A stretch of DNA of 64,000 bases. It comes from Imperialibacter sp. EC-SDR9. GTDB lineage: Bacteria; Bacteroidota; Bacteroidia; Cytophagales; Cyclobacteriaceae. The notes beneath the pieces are model-generated. The model was given only the letters and a program-made list of their open reading frames with translations. It had not been told where the DNA came from and made no database searches. Shown in pieces: positions 43,099 through 51,353 of the stretch. The translations under genes were made by a program, and so were the position numbers. Each line of letters opens with the position of its first letter. Within the stretch, counting starts at the first letter, position 1. The stretch lies in assembly GCF_902498805.1 (NCBI RefSeq), contig NZ_LR701582.1:1-64000 (forward strand), read 5' to 3'.

Positions 43099-43712
43099 GA
43101 CCCGTACTTTATATACATGGCAATGCCATAGACAATGTGGAGCAGTCCGAAGCCAATCGCCCAAAACAACAAGCCGTAGCCGATAAACTGACAAGCAAGC
43201 AAGCCGAGAATTATCTGGATCAAGCCCAGACTTCTTACTTCGGAGAGGGTGTATTTACTGGCATTCACGAGCGCAAGGCCGTAGAACAGCAAGGTGAGGG
43301 GTGCCAGTAATCCAATCAGACCTTTGAAGAGCAAAATAACGCACAGAACGCCGCCTGCCGCCAGGGGAATAAATAGATTGATCAACAAGCGCTTAGCCTG
43401 ACTGTCCCATAGTTTTTGATTGTTTTTGGAAGCCTTGCGTTGTGTGAAGAACAAACCGGCGCCTACGGCGGAGAGCAGGAGGGCCACAGCGATAATCAAC
43501 AACTGAGAGATGTTTTCGTTGCTCAGCAGTGCCTGCCGGTAGCCCAGGTAGTTCTGACCGCTATACACCATTTCGTAGGCAACATAAGCGCCGATGAGTC
43601 CCAGGCAGCCTGCCACTATACCCGACATGCCGCTTAGTGAGATAAACCTGGAAGAGCGATCCATGATCGACTTTATTTCATGCAGGTCGTCTAAGTATTT
43701 TTGTTTCTCCAT
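43095..43712 (-). CDS. Membrane protein of creD operon
   Basis: A 205-residue protein with a cytoplasmic N-terminal helix (YLDDLHEIKSIMDRSSRFISLSG) and about six membrane helices (beginning MSGIVAGCLGLIGAYVAYEMV). No enzyme motif is seen. It is the first gene of the unit with the winged-helix regulator and creD, an arrangement conserved in Bacteroidota as far as I know, and may be a partner or sensor for the regulator. An exact seven-base palindrome lies seven bases before its ATG. Confidence 0.8.
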   Translation of the reverse strand: MEKQKYLDDLHEIKSIMDRSSRFISLSGMSGIVAGCLGLIGAYVAYEMVYSGQNYLGYRQALLSNENISQLLIIAVALLLSAVGAGLFFTQRKASKNNQKLWDSQAKRLLINLFIPLAAGGVLCVILLFKGLIGLLAPLTLLFYGLALVNASKYTLSEVRSLGLIQIILGLLACQFIGYGLLFWAIGFGLLHIVYGIAMYIKYGS

Positions 43713-43719
43713 TTAAAAG

Positions 43720-43738
43720 TACTTTGTGTTTCAAAGTA
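43720..43738. promoter_or_regulatory. Palindromic operator upstream of creD-operon first gene
   Basis: TACTTTG-TGTTT-CAAAGTA is an exact seven-base inverted repeat seven bases before the ATG at 43712. It shares a 30-base block with the site before creD. A bound repressor would sit on the transcription or translation start region. Confidence 0.7.
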
Positions 43739-43785
43739 AATGATAGTACAGATATTTTGCAAATGTGTTTTTCAGTTCTGGTAAA

Positions 43786-44058
43786 TTATTTTTCCAGCCA
43801 GGCTTTTAGTTGTTCGGCAACTTCAAGCCAGTTTTCAACTTTCTCTGGTTTTCGTGGCATGCCGACATAGTATTCAAGGCTGTCGATAAACTTCCCGCTT
43901 TCAAGTGATGTCACTTTCTTTCGATGGAAGCTGAAAACCCCACCTTTGTGTTTCAGGTGCACCCATCCCGTCTTTTTGGTAAGCAGGATCTCGTTGTCAA
44001 GCCCCGCTTCTTTAAGCAGGTTCATGATGTCTTTATGCTCTGTTGGGAGGAGGCGCAT
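43786..44058 (-). CDS. Hypothetical protein
   Basis: A 90-residue soluble protein that I do not recognise. It has a helical N-terminus, a beta-like middle (GWVHLKHKGGVFSFHRKKVTSLESG) and a helical C-terminus (NWLEVAEQLKAWLEK). No signal peptide, no catalytic motif. It stands alone between the creD operon and the divergently transcribed permease gene. Confidence 0.6.
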   Translation of the reverse strand: MRLLPTEHKDIMNLLKEAGLDNEILLTKKTGWVHLKHKGGVFSFHRKKVTSLESGKFIDSLEYYVGMPRKPEKVENWLEVAEQLKAWLEK

Positions 44059-44083
44059 AGGTGAAAGTTAGATATATTTTTGT

Positions 44084-44140
44084 GACGCAAAGCGAGTGAG
44101 ACCGCAAAACGTCTCTCTTCTCTTTGCGACTTGGCGTGCT
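44084..44140. repeat. Dispersed GCGCAAAG-type inverted element
   Basis: GACGCAAAG (44084-44092) and TTCTCTTTGCGACTTGGCG (from about 44119) form a loose inverted repeat related to the leu terminator at 40188-40222 (GCGCAAAG... TTCTCTTTGCGCC). It sits in the divergent gap before the permease gene. Probably a dispersed intergenic element. Confidence 0.45.
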
Positions 44141-44215
44141 TTCAACTTCACTCTTAACATATCCTTAACCCAACTTCTACTTAACAATTGAATAACAAAT
44201 CGCTATTTTCGGACG

Positions 44216-45547
44216 ATGGGAGACAGCAAACCGGAAAGCGCCGCAGTAGAGAACAAACTTGAACCTAAGCTGGGGCCACTGATGCTCTGGGGGTTGGGAG
44301 TAGGCTATGTCATCTCGGGCATGTACTTTGGCTGGAACCTCGGTCTCGCAGAAGGCGGCACACTCGGTCTGGCAATTGCTACATTCTTTATCATCATCAT
44401 GTATGTGACCTTCACCTTTAGCTATACTGAGCTGGCTTGTGCTATTCCAAAGGCAGGAGGGGCGTTCGACTACGCAAACCGGGCACTGGGTAAGAACCTT
44501 GGCTTTTTAACTGGCATGGCTCAGAATATAGAGTTCATTTTCGCACCTCCGGCAATTGCAGCGGCCATTGGTGCCTACTTTCATATTTTCTTTCCTGCTG
44601 TTGACACCCTTCTGATTGCTTTAGCAGCCTACATTATTTTCACGTCTCTTAATATCGTCGGCGTGAGGGCGGCGGCGACTTTTGAACTCGTCATTACCAT
44701 CCTGGCAGTGGTGGAACTATTGATTTTTGCCGGGGTGACGCTGCCTGCTTTTGAATTCAAAAACCTCCAGGCAAATTCACTGCCCAATGGTTTTCAGGGC
44801 GTTTTTGCAGCCCTACCTTTTGCTATATGGTTTTTCCTGGCCATCGAAGGGGTAGCCAACGTGGCGGAGGAGGCCAGAAATCCACAACGCAGCATACTCA
44901 TTGGTTTTGGCTCGGCTATTTTCACCCTGGTGGTGCTCTGTATCCTTACGTTTGCCTCATCGGTGGGCGTAGCGGGATGGGAGGCCATCGTATTTCCCGA
45001 AGGAAGCACCACAGCATCAGATTCGCCGCTGCCACTTGCTCTTGGAAAAATAGTTGGCAACGAGCACATCCTATATCACCTGCTGATTACGGTTGGCCTG
45101 TTTGGCCTGGTGGCATCGTTTCATGGCATTATTCTGGCAGCAGGTCGCTCTACTTTTGAGTTTGGGCGGGTAGGTTATGTGCCCAAAGCTCTGGGCAGGG
45201 TGCACCCCAAAACCGGTACGCCTGCCAATGCGCTGGTGGTAAACATGGGCATTGGGATACTGGCCTTGCTTACTGGCAAAACAGGCGAAATTATCACTAT
45301 TGCCTGTTTTGGAGCATTGACACTTTACATTTTGTCGATGATTACCTTCTTTGCACTCAGAAAAAATGAGCCCGGCCTCGAGCGCCCGTTCAGAGTGCCG
45401 TTGTATCCTTTGTTTCCTGCGACTGCGTTAGTAATAGCAACGATAGCCTTTGTGGCCATCACGTGGTACAATCCAATGTTGGCGCTGGTCTATTTCGGAC
45501 TGCTAATTATCGCTTATATTTGGTTTAAGCTTACCTATAAAGAATAG
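44216..45547 (+). CDS. Ethanolamine permease-like APC transporter
   Basis: A 443-residue transporter of the APC superfamily with about 12 membrane helices. The N-terminal segment GLGVGYVISGMYFGWNLGLAEGGTLG and the ELACAIPKAGGAFDYANRALGKNLGFLTGMAQNIEFIFAPPAIAAAIGAYF stretch match the ethanolamine permease subgroup (EAT), distinct from general amino-acid permeases. It is the first of a set of genes with the GS-like ligase, whose ATG comes five bases after its stop, and most likely imports the amine that the ligase glutamylates. A weak TATTTTCG box precedes the ATG by five bases. Confidence 0.88.
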   Translation: MGDSKPESAAVENKLEPKLGPLMLWGLGVGYVISGMYFGWNLGLAEGGTLGLAIATFFIIIMYVTFTFSYTELACAIPKAGGAFDYANRALGKNLGFLTGMAQNIEFIFAPPAIAAAIGAYFHIFFPAVDTLLIALAAYIIFTSLNIVGVRAAATFELVITILAVVELLIFAGVTLPAFEFKNLQANSLPNGFQGVFAALPFAIWFFLAIEGVANVAEEARNPQRSILIGFGSAIFTLVVLCILTFASSVGVAGWEAIVFPEGSTTASDSPLPLALGKIVGNEHILYHLLITVGLFGLVASFHGIILAAGRSTFEFGRVGYVPKALGRVHPKTGTPANALVVNMGIGILALLTGKTGEIITIACFGALTLYILSMITFFALRKNEPGLERPFRVPLYPLFPATALVIATIAFVAITWYNPMLALVYFGLLIIAYIWFKLTYKE

Positions 45548-45552
45548 TGACC

Positions 45553-46929
45553 ATGCAAGTGAAAGGAATGCTTACACTGGATGAACTGAAAAAGAAAGTC
45601 GCCTCGGAAGAGATCGAGACGGTGATTACCGCCTTTACCGATCACTATGGTCGCATGATGGGCAAGCGCTATGATGCGGAGTTCTTTTTAGAAAGCGTAG
45701 TGAAAGGTGGCACGCATGCCTGCAACTACCTGCTCACCACCGACATGGAAATGGAGCCGGTTCCTGGCTACGACTTCGCCAACTGGGAGTTGGGTTACGG
45801 AGATTTTCATTTGGTGCCCGACATGAAAACACTGCGGGTAGCCAGCTGGTTGGAATCCACGGCTCTGGTTGTTTGCGACGTGTATTCCGATAAAACGCAT
45901 GAACTGGTGCCGGAAGCGCCCCGTTCCCTGCTTTCAGGTCAAATCAAGCAGCTAAAAGCTCAGGGCTTCGATTCCGCTGCGGCTACTGAGCTCGAATACT
46001 ATTTGTTTGAAAACGATTATCGCTCAGCGCATGAAACTGGCTATAGCCAAATGACTCCTGCCGGTTGGTATCTGGAGGATTATCATATCATGCAAGGCAC
46101 AAGAACGGAGGAGTTTACTGCCGCTGCCCGTAAGCACTTGAAGCACTCGGGTGTACCAGTGGAGAACTCCAAAGGAGAATGGGGACTTGGTCAGCATGAG
46201 CTCAACGTACAATATGCAGATAGTCTGGAAATGGCCGATCGCCATACTGTATATAAGCAGTGCCTGAAAGAATTGGCGGATTCCATGGGCATCTCTGTCA
46301 CCTTCATGGCCAAGTTCCACGAGGACAGGGCTGGCAGCAGCTCTCATGTTCATATCAGTTTGTGGAAAGATGGCAAGAACCTGTTTGTAGGCCATGAAGA
46401 CTTTGGCCAGGTAAAAGCATCGAAAGAGTTTGGCCATTTTCTGGCTGGCTGGATCAAATACGTGCCGGATGTGATGGTGTTTTATGCCCCAACGATCAAC
46501 TCCTATAAACGATTTGTCGATGGCAGCTGGGCACCAACTCGCATGGCCTGGAGCAAAGACAATCGCACGGCTGGTTTCCGTATCGTAGGGGAGGGGAATA
46601 GCCTTCGCATAGAGTGCAGAATTCCGGGAGCTGATTGCAACCCTTACCTGACACTGGCGGCGTCTTTGGCCAGTGGATTGAAAGGCATGAAGGAAAAGCT
46701 GGCACCCGAAAAATGCTTCGAAGGAGATATTTATGCAGCTGCTCATTTGCCAAGGGTACCCAGGACTTTGAAAGAGGCAGTGAGCTTGTTTAAGCAAAGC
46801 ACTTTTGCCAAAGAGGCATTTGGAGAAGAAGTAGTGAAGCACTATACCCATTTCTATGAAACGGAAGTAGCCGACCATGAAAAGGCCGTGTCGGACTGGG
46901 AACGGAAGAGGTATTTTGAGAGGATATAG
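45553..46929 (+). CDS. Glutamine-synthetase-like gamma-glutamyl-amine ligase
   Basis: A 458-residue GS-fold enzyme. The N-terminal half has the GS beta-grasp (TAFTDHYGRMMGKRYDAEFF) and the metal site ATELEYYLF, WGLGQHELNVQY; the ATP region is FMAKFHEDRAGSSSHVHISL and the C-terminal IECRIPGADCNPYLTLAAS. It lacks the adenylylation loop of GlnA and belongs with the GlnA3/GlnA4/PuuA-type ligases, which join glutamate to an amine in an ATP-dependent reaction. Beside an ethanolamine-type permease the best guess for substrate is ethanolamine, giving gamma-glutamylethanolamide. A longer frame starts with GTG at 45547 inside the permease stop; ATG 45553 is preferred. Confidence 0.88.
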   Translation: MQVKGMLTLDELKKKVASEEIETVITAFTDHYGRMMGKRYDAEFFLESVVKGGTHACNYLLTTDMEMEPVPGYDFANWELGYGDFHLVPDMKTLRVASWLESTALVVCDVYSDKTHELVPEAPRSLLSGQIKQLKAQGFDSAAATELEYYLFENDYRSAHETGYSQMTPAGWYLEDYHIMQGTRTEEFTAAARKHLKHSGVPVENSKGEWGLGQHELNVQYADSLEMADRHTVYKQCLKELADSMGISVTFMAKFHEDRAGSSSHVHISLWKDGKNLFVGHEDFGQVKASKEFGHFLAGWIKYVPDVMVFYAPTINSYKRFVDGSWAPTRMAWSKDNRTAGFRIVGEGNSLRIECRIPGADCNPYLTLAASLASGLKGMKEKLAPEKCFEGDIYAAAHLPRVPRTLKEAVSLFKQSTFAKEAFGEEVVKHYTHFYETEVADHEKAVSDWERKRYFERI

Positions 46930-47029
46930 AGTGGTGTTGCTCTGGTGCACACACCGTTAGGTGGTGGTAACAGAGTTTACATTTATTTAGATACTAAGTT
47001 GTTGACTCGGGAATGTTATTTTCATCATC

Positions 47030-47233
47030 ATGACAATTGAAAAGAAAGACAACGAAATTATTGTTAGGCTTCCAGGAGATACCGACATCGAAGAGCTAAA
47101 GGATCTATTGGATTGGCTGAAGTTTAGGGAAATAACCAAAAAGTCAAAAGCTCTGCAAGAGGATGTTGATAAATTAGCAAAGGAGGCCAAAAAGGGAAGG
47201 TGGAAAAAGACGGTACTAATGCTTCGTAAATGA
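47030..47233 (+). CDS. Small antitoxin-like protein
   Basis: A 67-residue charged protein: a beta-like start (NEIIVRLPGDTDIEELKDLLDWLKF) and a helical tail ending KALQEDVDKLAKEAKKGRW. This resembles small Bacteroidota antitoxins normally followed by a toxin gene such as a PIN or RelE protein, but here the next gene, overlapping its stop as ATGA, encodes a secreted TonB-like protein. No toxin gene is present, so it may be an orphan, or the resemblance may mislead. Confidence 0.55.
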   Translation: MTIEKKDNEIIVRLPGDTDIEELKDLLDWLKFREITKKSKALQEDVDKLAKEAKKGRWKKTVLMLRK

Positions 47234-47646
47234 GGATTTTATTTACACTAGTAATTCTTTCTGTTTCCGGTGTTTGCTTGGCACAAGATGATGCGTTTGC
47301 GGGAGACGGGTCTATTCTGATTACTGATCCTGTGCCAACCTTTCCTGGTGGGATGGATAGCTTGAAGAACTACTTGAAAAGAAACTATAGTTGGACGCAG
47401 AGTCAATTAACAGTTCAGGGAACTTCGTTCGTGGAGTTTCTAGTACAAGACGACGGGGCCTTGACCGGCATAAAGATTATAAAGGGGCTTTGCGAGTCTT
47501 GCGACAAGGAAGCCAAAAGGCTCATTAGTGAGATGCCAAATTGGATTCCGGCGATACAAAATGGCATCCCTGTTACGACTAGAATGGTATTGCCGATTAA
47601 ATTTATTTTATCAGGAGGGAATCCATACGAGTCCGATGGAAACTAG
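47230..47646 (+). CDS. Secreted TonB C-terminal-domain-like protein
   Basis: A 138-residue protein with a signal peptide (MRILFTLVILSVSGVCLAQ) and a TonB C-terminal-like domain: PTFPGGMDSLKNYLKRNY, FVEFLVQDDGALTGIKIIKGLCESCDKEAKRLISEMPNWIPAIQNGIPVTTRMVLPIKF. Such domains interact with outer-membrane transporters; here there is no membrane anchor or proline linker, so it is not a full energy transducer. Its ATG overlaps the preceding stop, implying coupled translation. It lies inside the amine-utilisation cluster without an obvious role in it. Confidence 0.8.
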   Translation: MRILFTLVILSVSGVCLAQDDAFAGDGSILITDPVPTFPGGMDSLKNYLKRNYSWTQSQLTVQGTSFVEFLVQDDGALTGIKIIKGLCESCDKEAKRLISEMPNWIPAIQNGIPVTTRMVLPIKFILSGGNPYESDGN

Positions 47647-47743
47647 ATTTTAATAATGTCAATTTTGCGTCGAACATGACTAAAGCAATTTTGATTGTCA
47701 CTGTTACTTGGAAAAACGAGAACAAATTTATCATAACCAATAC

Positions 47744-48517
47744 ATGAGACTAAAAGACAAAGTAGCCCTGATTACAGGGGGTAGCAGTGGCATAGGAAAG
47801 GCCAGTGCCATGTTGTTTGCCAGGGAAGGTGCCAGGGTAGTAGTGGCCGATGTGAATGAGGCAGGTGCTACAGCGACAGTGAAAGAGATTAAAGCGGCTG
47901 GTTTTGAAGCTGCTTTCGTGAAAGCCGATGTGTCTAAAGCTGCCGACTGCGAAAATATGGTGAAGTTTGCTGAAAGCACCTATGGCAAGCTGAACATCCT
48001 GTTCAACAATGCCGGCATCATGGATTCCAACGACGACAATGCCGAGTCTACCTCAGAAGAAACCTGGGACCTGACTATGAACATCAATGCCAAGGGCGTA
48101 TTCCTTGGCTGTAAGTATGGCATTCCCGCATTGAAAAGAGCTGGTGGCGGAAGCATTATCAACACTGCTTCCTTCGTGGCGATACTTGGTGCCGCCACAC
48201 CGCAAGTGGCCTACACGGCTAGCAAAGGAGCAGTACTTTCCTTGACGAGAGAGTTGGCAGTTATTCACGCCAGAGAAAACATAAGGGTGAATGCTTTGTG
48301 TCCTGGCCCGCTAAGGACTGACCTACTGATGAAGTTCCTAAACACCGAAGAAAAGAAGCAGCGTCGCCTGGTGCATGTGCCGATGGGTCGGTTTGGTGAA
48401 TCTGAGGAGATGGCTAAATCAGCTTTGTTCCTGGCCTGCGACGATTCGTCTTACGTGACAGGTACAGAGTTTCTGGTAGACGGTGGTATCACAGCAGCCT
48501 ATGTAACCCCTCAATAA
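47744..48517 (+). CDS. Short-chain dehydrogenase/reductase
   Basis: A 257-residue classical SDR: cofactor loop TGGSSGIGKA (about 11-20), NNAGIM, catalytic Tyr in YTASKGA (near 157) and the C-terminal CDDSSYVTGTEFLVDGGIT. It should oxidise an alcohol or reduce a ketone with NAD(P). In this cluster it is placed to oxidise the hydroxyl of gamma-glutamylethanolamide to the aldehyde used by the next gene product, an inference from order. ATG 47744 is chosen; a TTG at 47708 would add 12 residues. Four bases separate it from the aldehyde dehydrogenase gene. Confidence 0.88.
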   Translation: MRLKDKVALITGGSSGIGKASAMLFAREGARVVVADVNEAGATATVKEIKAAGFEAAFVKADVSKAADCENMVKFAESTYGKLNILFNNAGIMDSNDDNAESTSEETWDLTMNINAKGVFLGCKYGIPALKRAGGGSIINTASFVAILGAATPQVAYTASKGAVLSLTRELAVIHARENIRVNALCPGPLRTDLLMKFLNTEEKKQRRLVHVPMGRFGESEEMAKSALFLACDDSSYVTGTEFLVDGGITAAYVTPQ

Positions 48518-48521
48518 GTTT

Positions 48522-49907
48522 ATGCAAAAAGGTTTTCAAATCATCAGCCCGGTCGATGGGTCAGTTTATGCCGAAAGGAGTTACGCTACGGATTCTGAAG
48601 TGGATGCTGTTGTGGCCAAGTCCTGTTATTCTTTTCCTTCCTGGAGAAAAACATCGCTAGAGAAGAGAGCGGAAATTTGCCGCAAAGCTGTGCAGTATTT
48701 TGTCGACCATGCCGACGACTGGGGCATGGAAATTACCATGCAAATGGGCCGGCCGGTTCGCTACACGCCCAACGAAATCAAAGGTGGTTTCAAAGACCGG
48801 GCAGAATACATGATCACTTCTGCTTTCGACGCCCTGAAGGACAAAGAAGTATCGCAAAAAGAGGGCTTTAAACGCTTCATTCGAAAGGAGCCACTGGGAA
48901 CTGTGCTCGTGCTGGCACCTTGGAACTATCCCTATCTTACCTCCGTGAATGTGGTGATTCCGGCCATTATGGCGGGTAACACAGTGATACTGAAACACGC
49001 CGAACAAACAGCGTTGTGCGCTGAGCGATATGCGGAGGCATTCAAGGCCGCCGGATTGCCGGATGGTGTTTTCCAGTTTTTGCATATCAATCATGCCCAG
49101 GTAGCCGACCTGATCCATGACCCAAGAATTGCTTATGTGGCCTTCACTGGCTCGGTGGAAGGTGGTCATGCCATTCAGGAAGCGGTCGGAGACAGGTTTA
49201 TCACTGCTGGTCTGGAGCTGGGTGGAAAAGACCCTGCTTACGTAAGAGAAGATGCTGACCTGGCTTTTGCAGTGGAAAACCTGGTGGACGGGGCTTTCTT
49301 CAATTCTGGACAAAGCTGTTGTGGCATTGAGCGCATTTATGTGCACCAGTCGAAATATGATGAGTTTGTTAAAGCCTTTGTGGAGCTGACAAAAACCTAC
49401 AAAGTAGCTGACCCTCGCAAGTCAGATACCACACTGGGGCCAATGGTACGACCTTCCAATATGGCCAAAGCCCAGCAACAAGTGAAAGAAGCAGTAGCCA
49501 AAGGAGCCAAACTGCTAGTCAGTGCCATTGACTTTCCGGAGATGTCGGCGCCCTATTTGGCTCCACATGTTTTGGTAGACGTTAATCACACCATGGAGAT
49601 CATGTCTGAGGAAAGCTTTGCGCCGATCATTGGTATCATGCCGGTGAAAGACGATGACCAAGCCATCAGGCTGATGAACGACAGTCAGTACGGACTCACA
49701 GCTTCTATCTGGACTAAAGATGTAGACAAAGCCCTTGCCATTGGCAACGAAGTGGAAACTGGCACCTGGTTCATGAACCGCTGCGATTACCTCGACCCTG
49801 AGTTAGCCTGGACAGGTGTGAAGAATTCTGGCAAAGGTTATACGCTTTCTTCCTTAGGATATGATGCACTTACCCGTCCCAAGTCGTTTCACCTGAGAGT
49901 ATCTTAA
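48522..49907 (+). CDS. Aldehyde dehydrogenase
   Basis: A 461-residue NAD(P)-dependent aldehyde dehydrogenase with PLGTVLVLAPWNYPYLTSVNVVIPAIMAGNTVILKHAEQT, the AFTGSVEGG cofactor loop, the general base Glu in GLELGGKDPAYV and the catalytic Cys in NSGQSCCGIERIYV (about residue 264). It would turn the amide aldehyde into a carboxylate, gamma-glutamylglycine, if the pathway is for ethanolamine; PuuC plays the equivalent role in putrescine use. The stop is one base before the next ATG (TAACATG). Confidence 0.92.
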   Translation: MQKGFQIISPVDGSVYAERSYATDSEVDAVVAKSCYSFPSWRKTSLEKRAEICRKAVQYFVDHADDWGMEITMQMGRPVRYTPNEIKGGFKDRAEYMITSAFDALKDKEVSQKEGFKRFIRKEPLGTVLVLAPWNYPYLTSVNVVIPAIMAGNTVILKHAEQTALCAERYAEAFKAAGLPDGVFQFLHINHAQVADLIHDPRIAYVAFTGSVEGGHAIQEAVGDRFITAGLELGGKDPAYVREDADLAFAVENLVDGAFFNSGQSCCGIERIYVHQSKYDEFVKAFVELTKTYKVADPRKSDTTLGPMVRPSNMAKAQQQVKEAVAKGAKLLVSAIDFPEMSAPYLAPHVLVDVNHTMEIMSEESFAPIIGIMPVKDDDQAIRLMNDSQYGLTASIWTKDVDKALAIGNEVETGTWFMNRCDYLDPELAWTGVKNSGKGYTLSSLGYDALTRPKSFHLRVS

Positions 49908-49908
49908 C

Positions 49909-50616
49909 ATGAAAGTGGCTCTGCTGGTTTGTGATCATGTGGCGGTGCAGTTTGCTGAGAAGCATGGCGACTACCCCTTCATGTTTGATCAATTGCTGCC
50001 TGAGCTCAAACTGGAACCATGGTTCGTCTGCGATGAAAGTTTTCCAGCCATTGCAGACTATGATGCTTTTGTTTGCACAGGCTCGAAGGCTTCAGTATAC
50101 GACGACATTGCCTGGATACACCAGTTAAAAGCGTTTACGAAGGAGATTTACGACAGCGGTAAGAAGTTCGTCGGGGTGTGCTTTGGGCACCAGATGATGG
50201 GAGAGGCGCTTGGGGGAAAGGTGGAGCGAGCTGATGTCGGATATTTGATCGGTGTTCATCAGTTCGTTATCAAAGAGAAACCCGCCTGGATGGGAGAAGT
50301 GCCTGACAGCTACAATATCCTCATGCTTTGCCAGGATCAGGTAATGAAACTGCCTCCGAACTCAAGAGTGCTGGCGTCGTCTCCCGATTGTCCGGTAGGC
50401 ATGTTCACGGTGGGTGATACTTTCCTGGGCATCCAGGGGCATCCGGAATTTAGCTGGGAGTATGACCGGGAGGTCTTTGAATCGAGAGTGGAAAGGATTG
50501 GGAGGGAGAAGGTAGAGAGGGCTGTTGAGAGTTTGAACGTAGAGCCAGATAGGGAGTTGTTGCGAGGATGGATTTTAGGATTCTTAGAGGAAGGATATGA
50601 TGTACGAAAGCAATAA
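49909..50616 (+). CDS. Class I glutamine amidotransferase-like hydrolase
   Basis: A 235-residue protein with the class I GATase triad: nucleophile Cys91 in FVGVCFGHQMM, His178 and Glu180 in GIQGHPEFSW. Stand-alone members include PuuD, which hydrolyses gamma-glutamyl-GABA. As the last enzyme of the cluster it is well placed to split the gamma-glutamyl bond and release glutamate plus the oxidised amine (glycine for ethanolamine). That reaction is inferred from context; the fold call is firm. Confidence 0.9.
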   Translation: MKVALLVCDHVAVQFAEKHGDYPFMFDQLLPELKLEPWFVCDESFPAIADYDAFVCTGSKASVYDDIAWIHQLKAFTKEIYDSGKKFVGVCFGHQMMGEALGGKVERADVGYLIGVHQFVIKEKPAWMGEVPDSYNILMLCQDQVMKLPPNSRVLASSPDCPVGMFTVGDTFLGIQGHPEFSWEYDREVFESRVERIGREKVERAVESLNVEPDRELLRGWILGFLEEGYDVRKQ

Positions 50617-51028
50617 AATAAAGACTGGCTTCCTGCAATTTTTCCCGATGTTGATAGGTCTTTCTATCCTCATTCAGACGTTAAGGTCAGTAATTCCTGA
50701 CTTTTCTTTGTCCGTTACGCAACTCTGTCTGGGTTTGCTTTTTTCTGCCCTCTTTATAACGGTTACCCTCGTTATCTGGCGGAAATTTATAATTGTGTGT
50801 ATCGGAAAAAGTAAGATACTCGTTGCGGATCACGGAAAGGAATACGAATATACCTGGCTCGACGTGGAAGAGATATCGCTGGATAGGTTTTTGGGTATCT
50901 ATATGCTCAAATTAAAGGAGAAGCCCCATATTTATTTTGCCTCATTTGGTGCTGTTAACTGGTTATTTGGAGATGTTAGTGATATGGGAGTGATTATTGA
51001 AAAAATGAAAAAAGAGCTAGACCTCTAA
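50597..51028 (+). CDS. Small membrane protein, PH-like C-terminal part
   Basis: A 143-residue protein with two predicted membrane helices (about 12-32 and 42-65) and a beta-rich cytoplasmic tail (KFIIVCIGKSKILVADHGKEYEYTWLDVEEISLDRFLGIYMLKLKEKPHIYFA). It overlaps the amidotransferase gene by 20 bases. Layout and length match the protein at 14232-14663. No function is known and a link to the amine cluster is not shown. ATG codons at 50597 and 50600 are adjacent. Confidence 0.65.
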   Translation: MMYESNKIKTGFLQFFPMLIGLSILIQTLRSVIPDFSLSVTQLCLGLLFSALFITVTLVIWRKFIIVCIGKSKILVADHGKEYEYTWLDVEEISLDRFLGIYMLKLKEKPHIYFASFGAVNWLFGDVSDMGVIIEKMKKELDL

Positions 51029-51095
51029 AGCCTTGCTATTGTATTAAGCATTCTGATAGAGTTTTGATAAAGCTTCATGTGAATAGTCAAAAGCT

Positions 51096-51353
51096 TCAAT
51101 CATAATGAAACCTGCATTTCACAATCCAGATTTGACCTTCCACTACCCTATAGATGAGTCGATGCTCCTCATTAATCCTTCTCGACCAAAAGCCACGGTA
51201 TTTGTGTTTGAGCGGTTCGGGTTTTCCTAGCCCTTCAAAGGGTGTTCTTGAAATTTCCTTGATCAGCATATTGATCCGGCCAAGCATCTTTTCGTCAGTC
51301 TTCTGCCAGTAGAGGTAGTCCTCCCACGACTCATCTACAAAGCAAAGCTTCAT
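51096..51353 (-). CDS. yoeB: YoeB-family toxin
   Basis: An 85-residue RelE-fold mRNA interferase of the Txe/YoeB type: MKLCFVDESWEDYLYWQKTDEKMLGRINMLIKEISRTPFEGLGKPEPLKHKYRGFWSRRINEEHRLIYRV and the catalytic C-terminus CRFHYD. YoeB cleaves mRNA at the ribosome. Its ATG overlaps the antitoxin stop as ATGA, so it is translationally coupled to the YefM gene. Confidence 0.95.
   Translation of the reverse strand: MKLCFVDESWEDYLYWQKTDEKMLGRINMLIKEISRTPFEGLGKPEPLKHKYRGFWSRRINEEHRLIYRVVEGQIWIVKCRFHYD

Noticed and set aside
46024-46950. 308-codon open frame on the minus strand
   Set aside because: It is the antisense of the GS-like ligase, whose ATP and metal motifs are intact on the plus strand.
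44216-50616. Putrescine (Puu) pathway as the main reading
   Set aside because: There is no FAD-dependent PuuB-type oxidase; an SDR takes its place and the permease resembles the ethanolamine subgroup, so an amino alcohol fits better.
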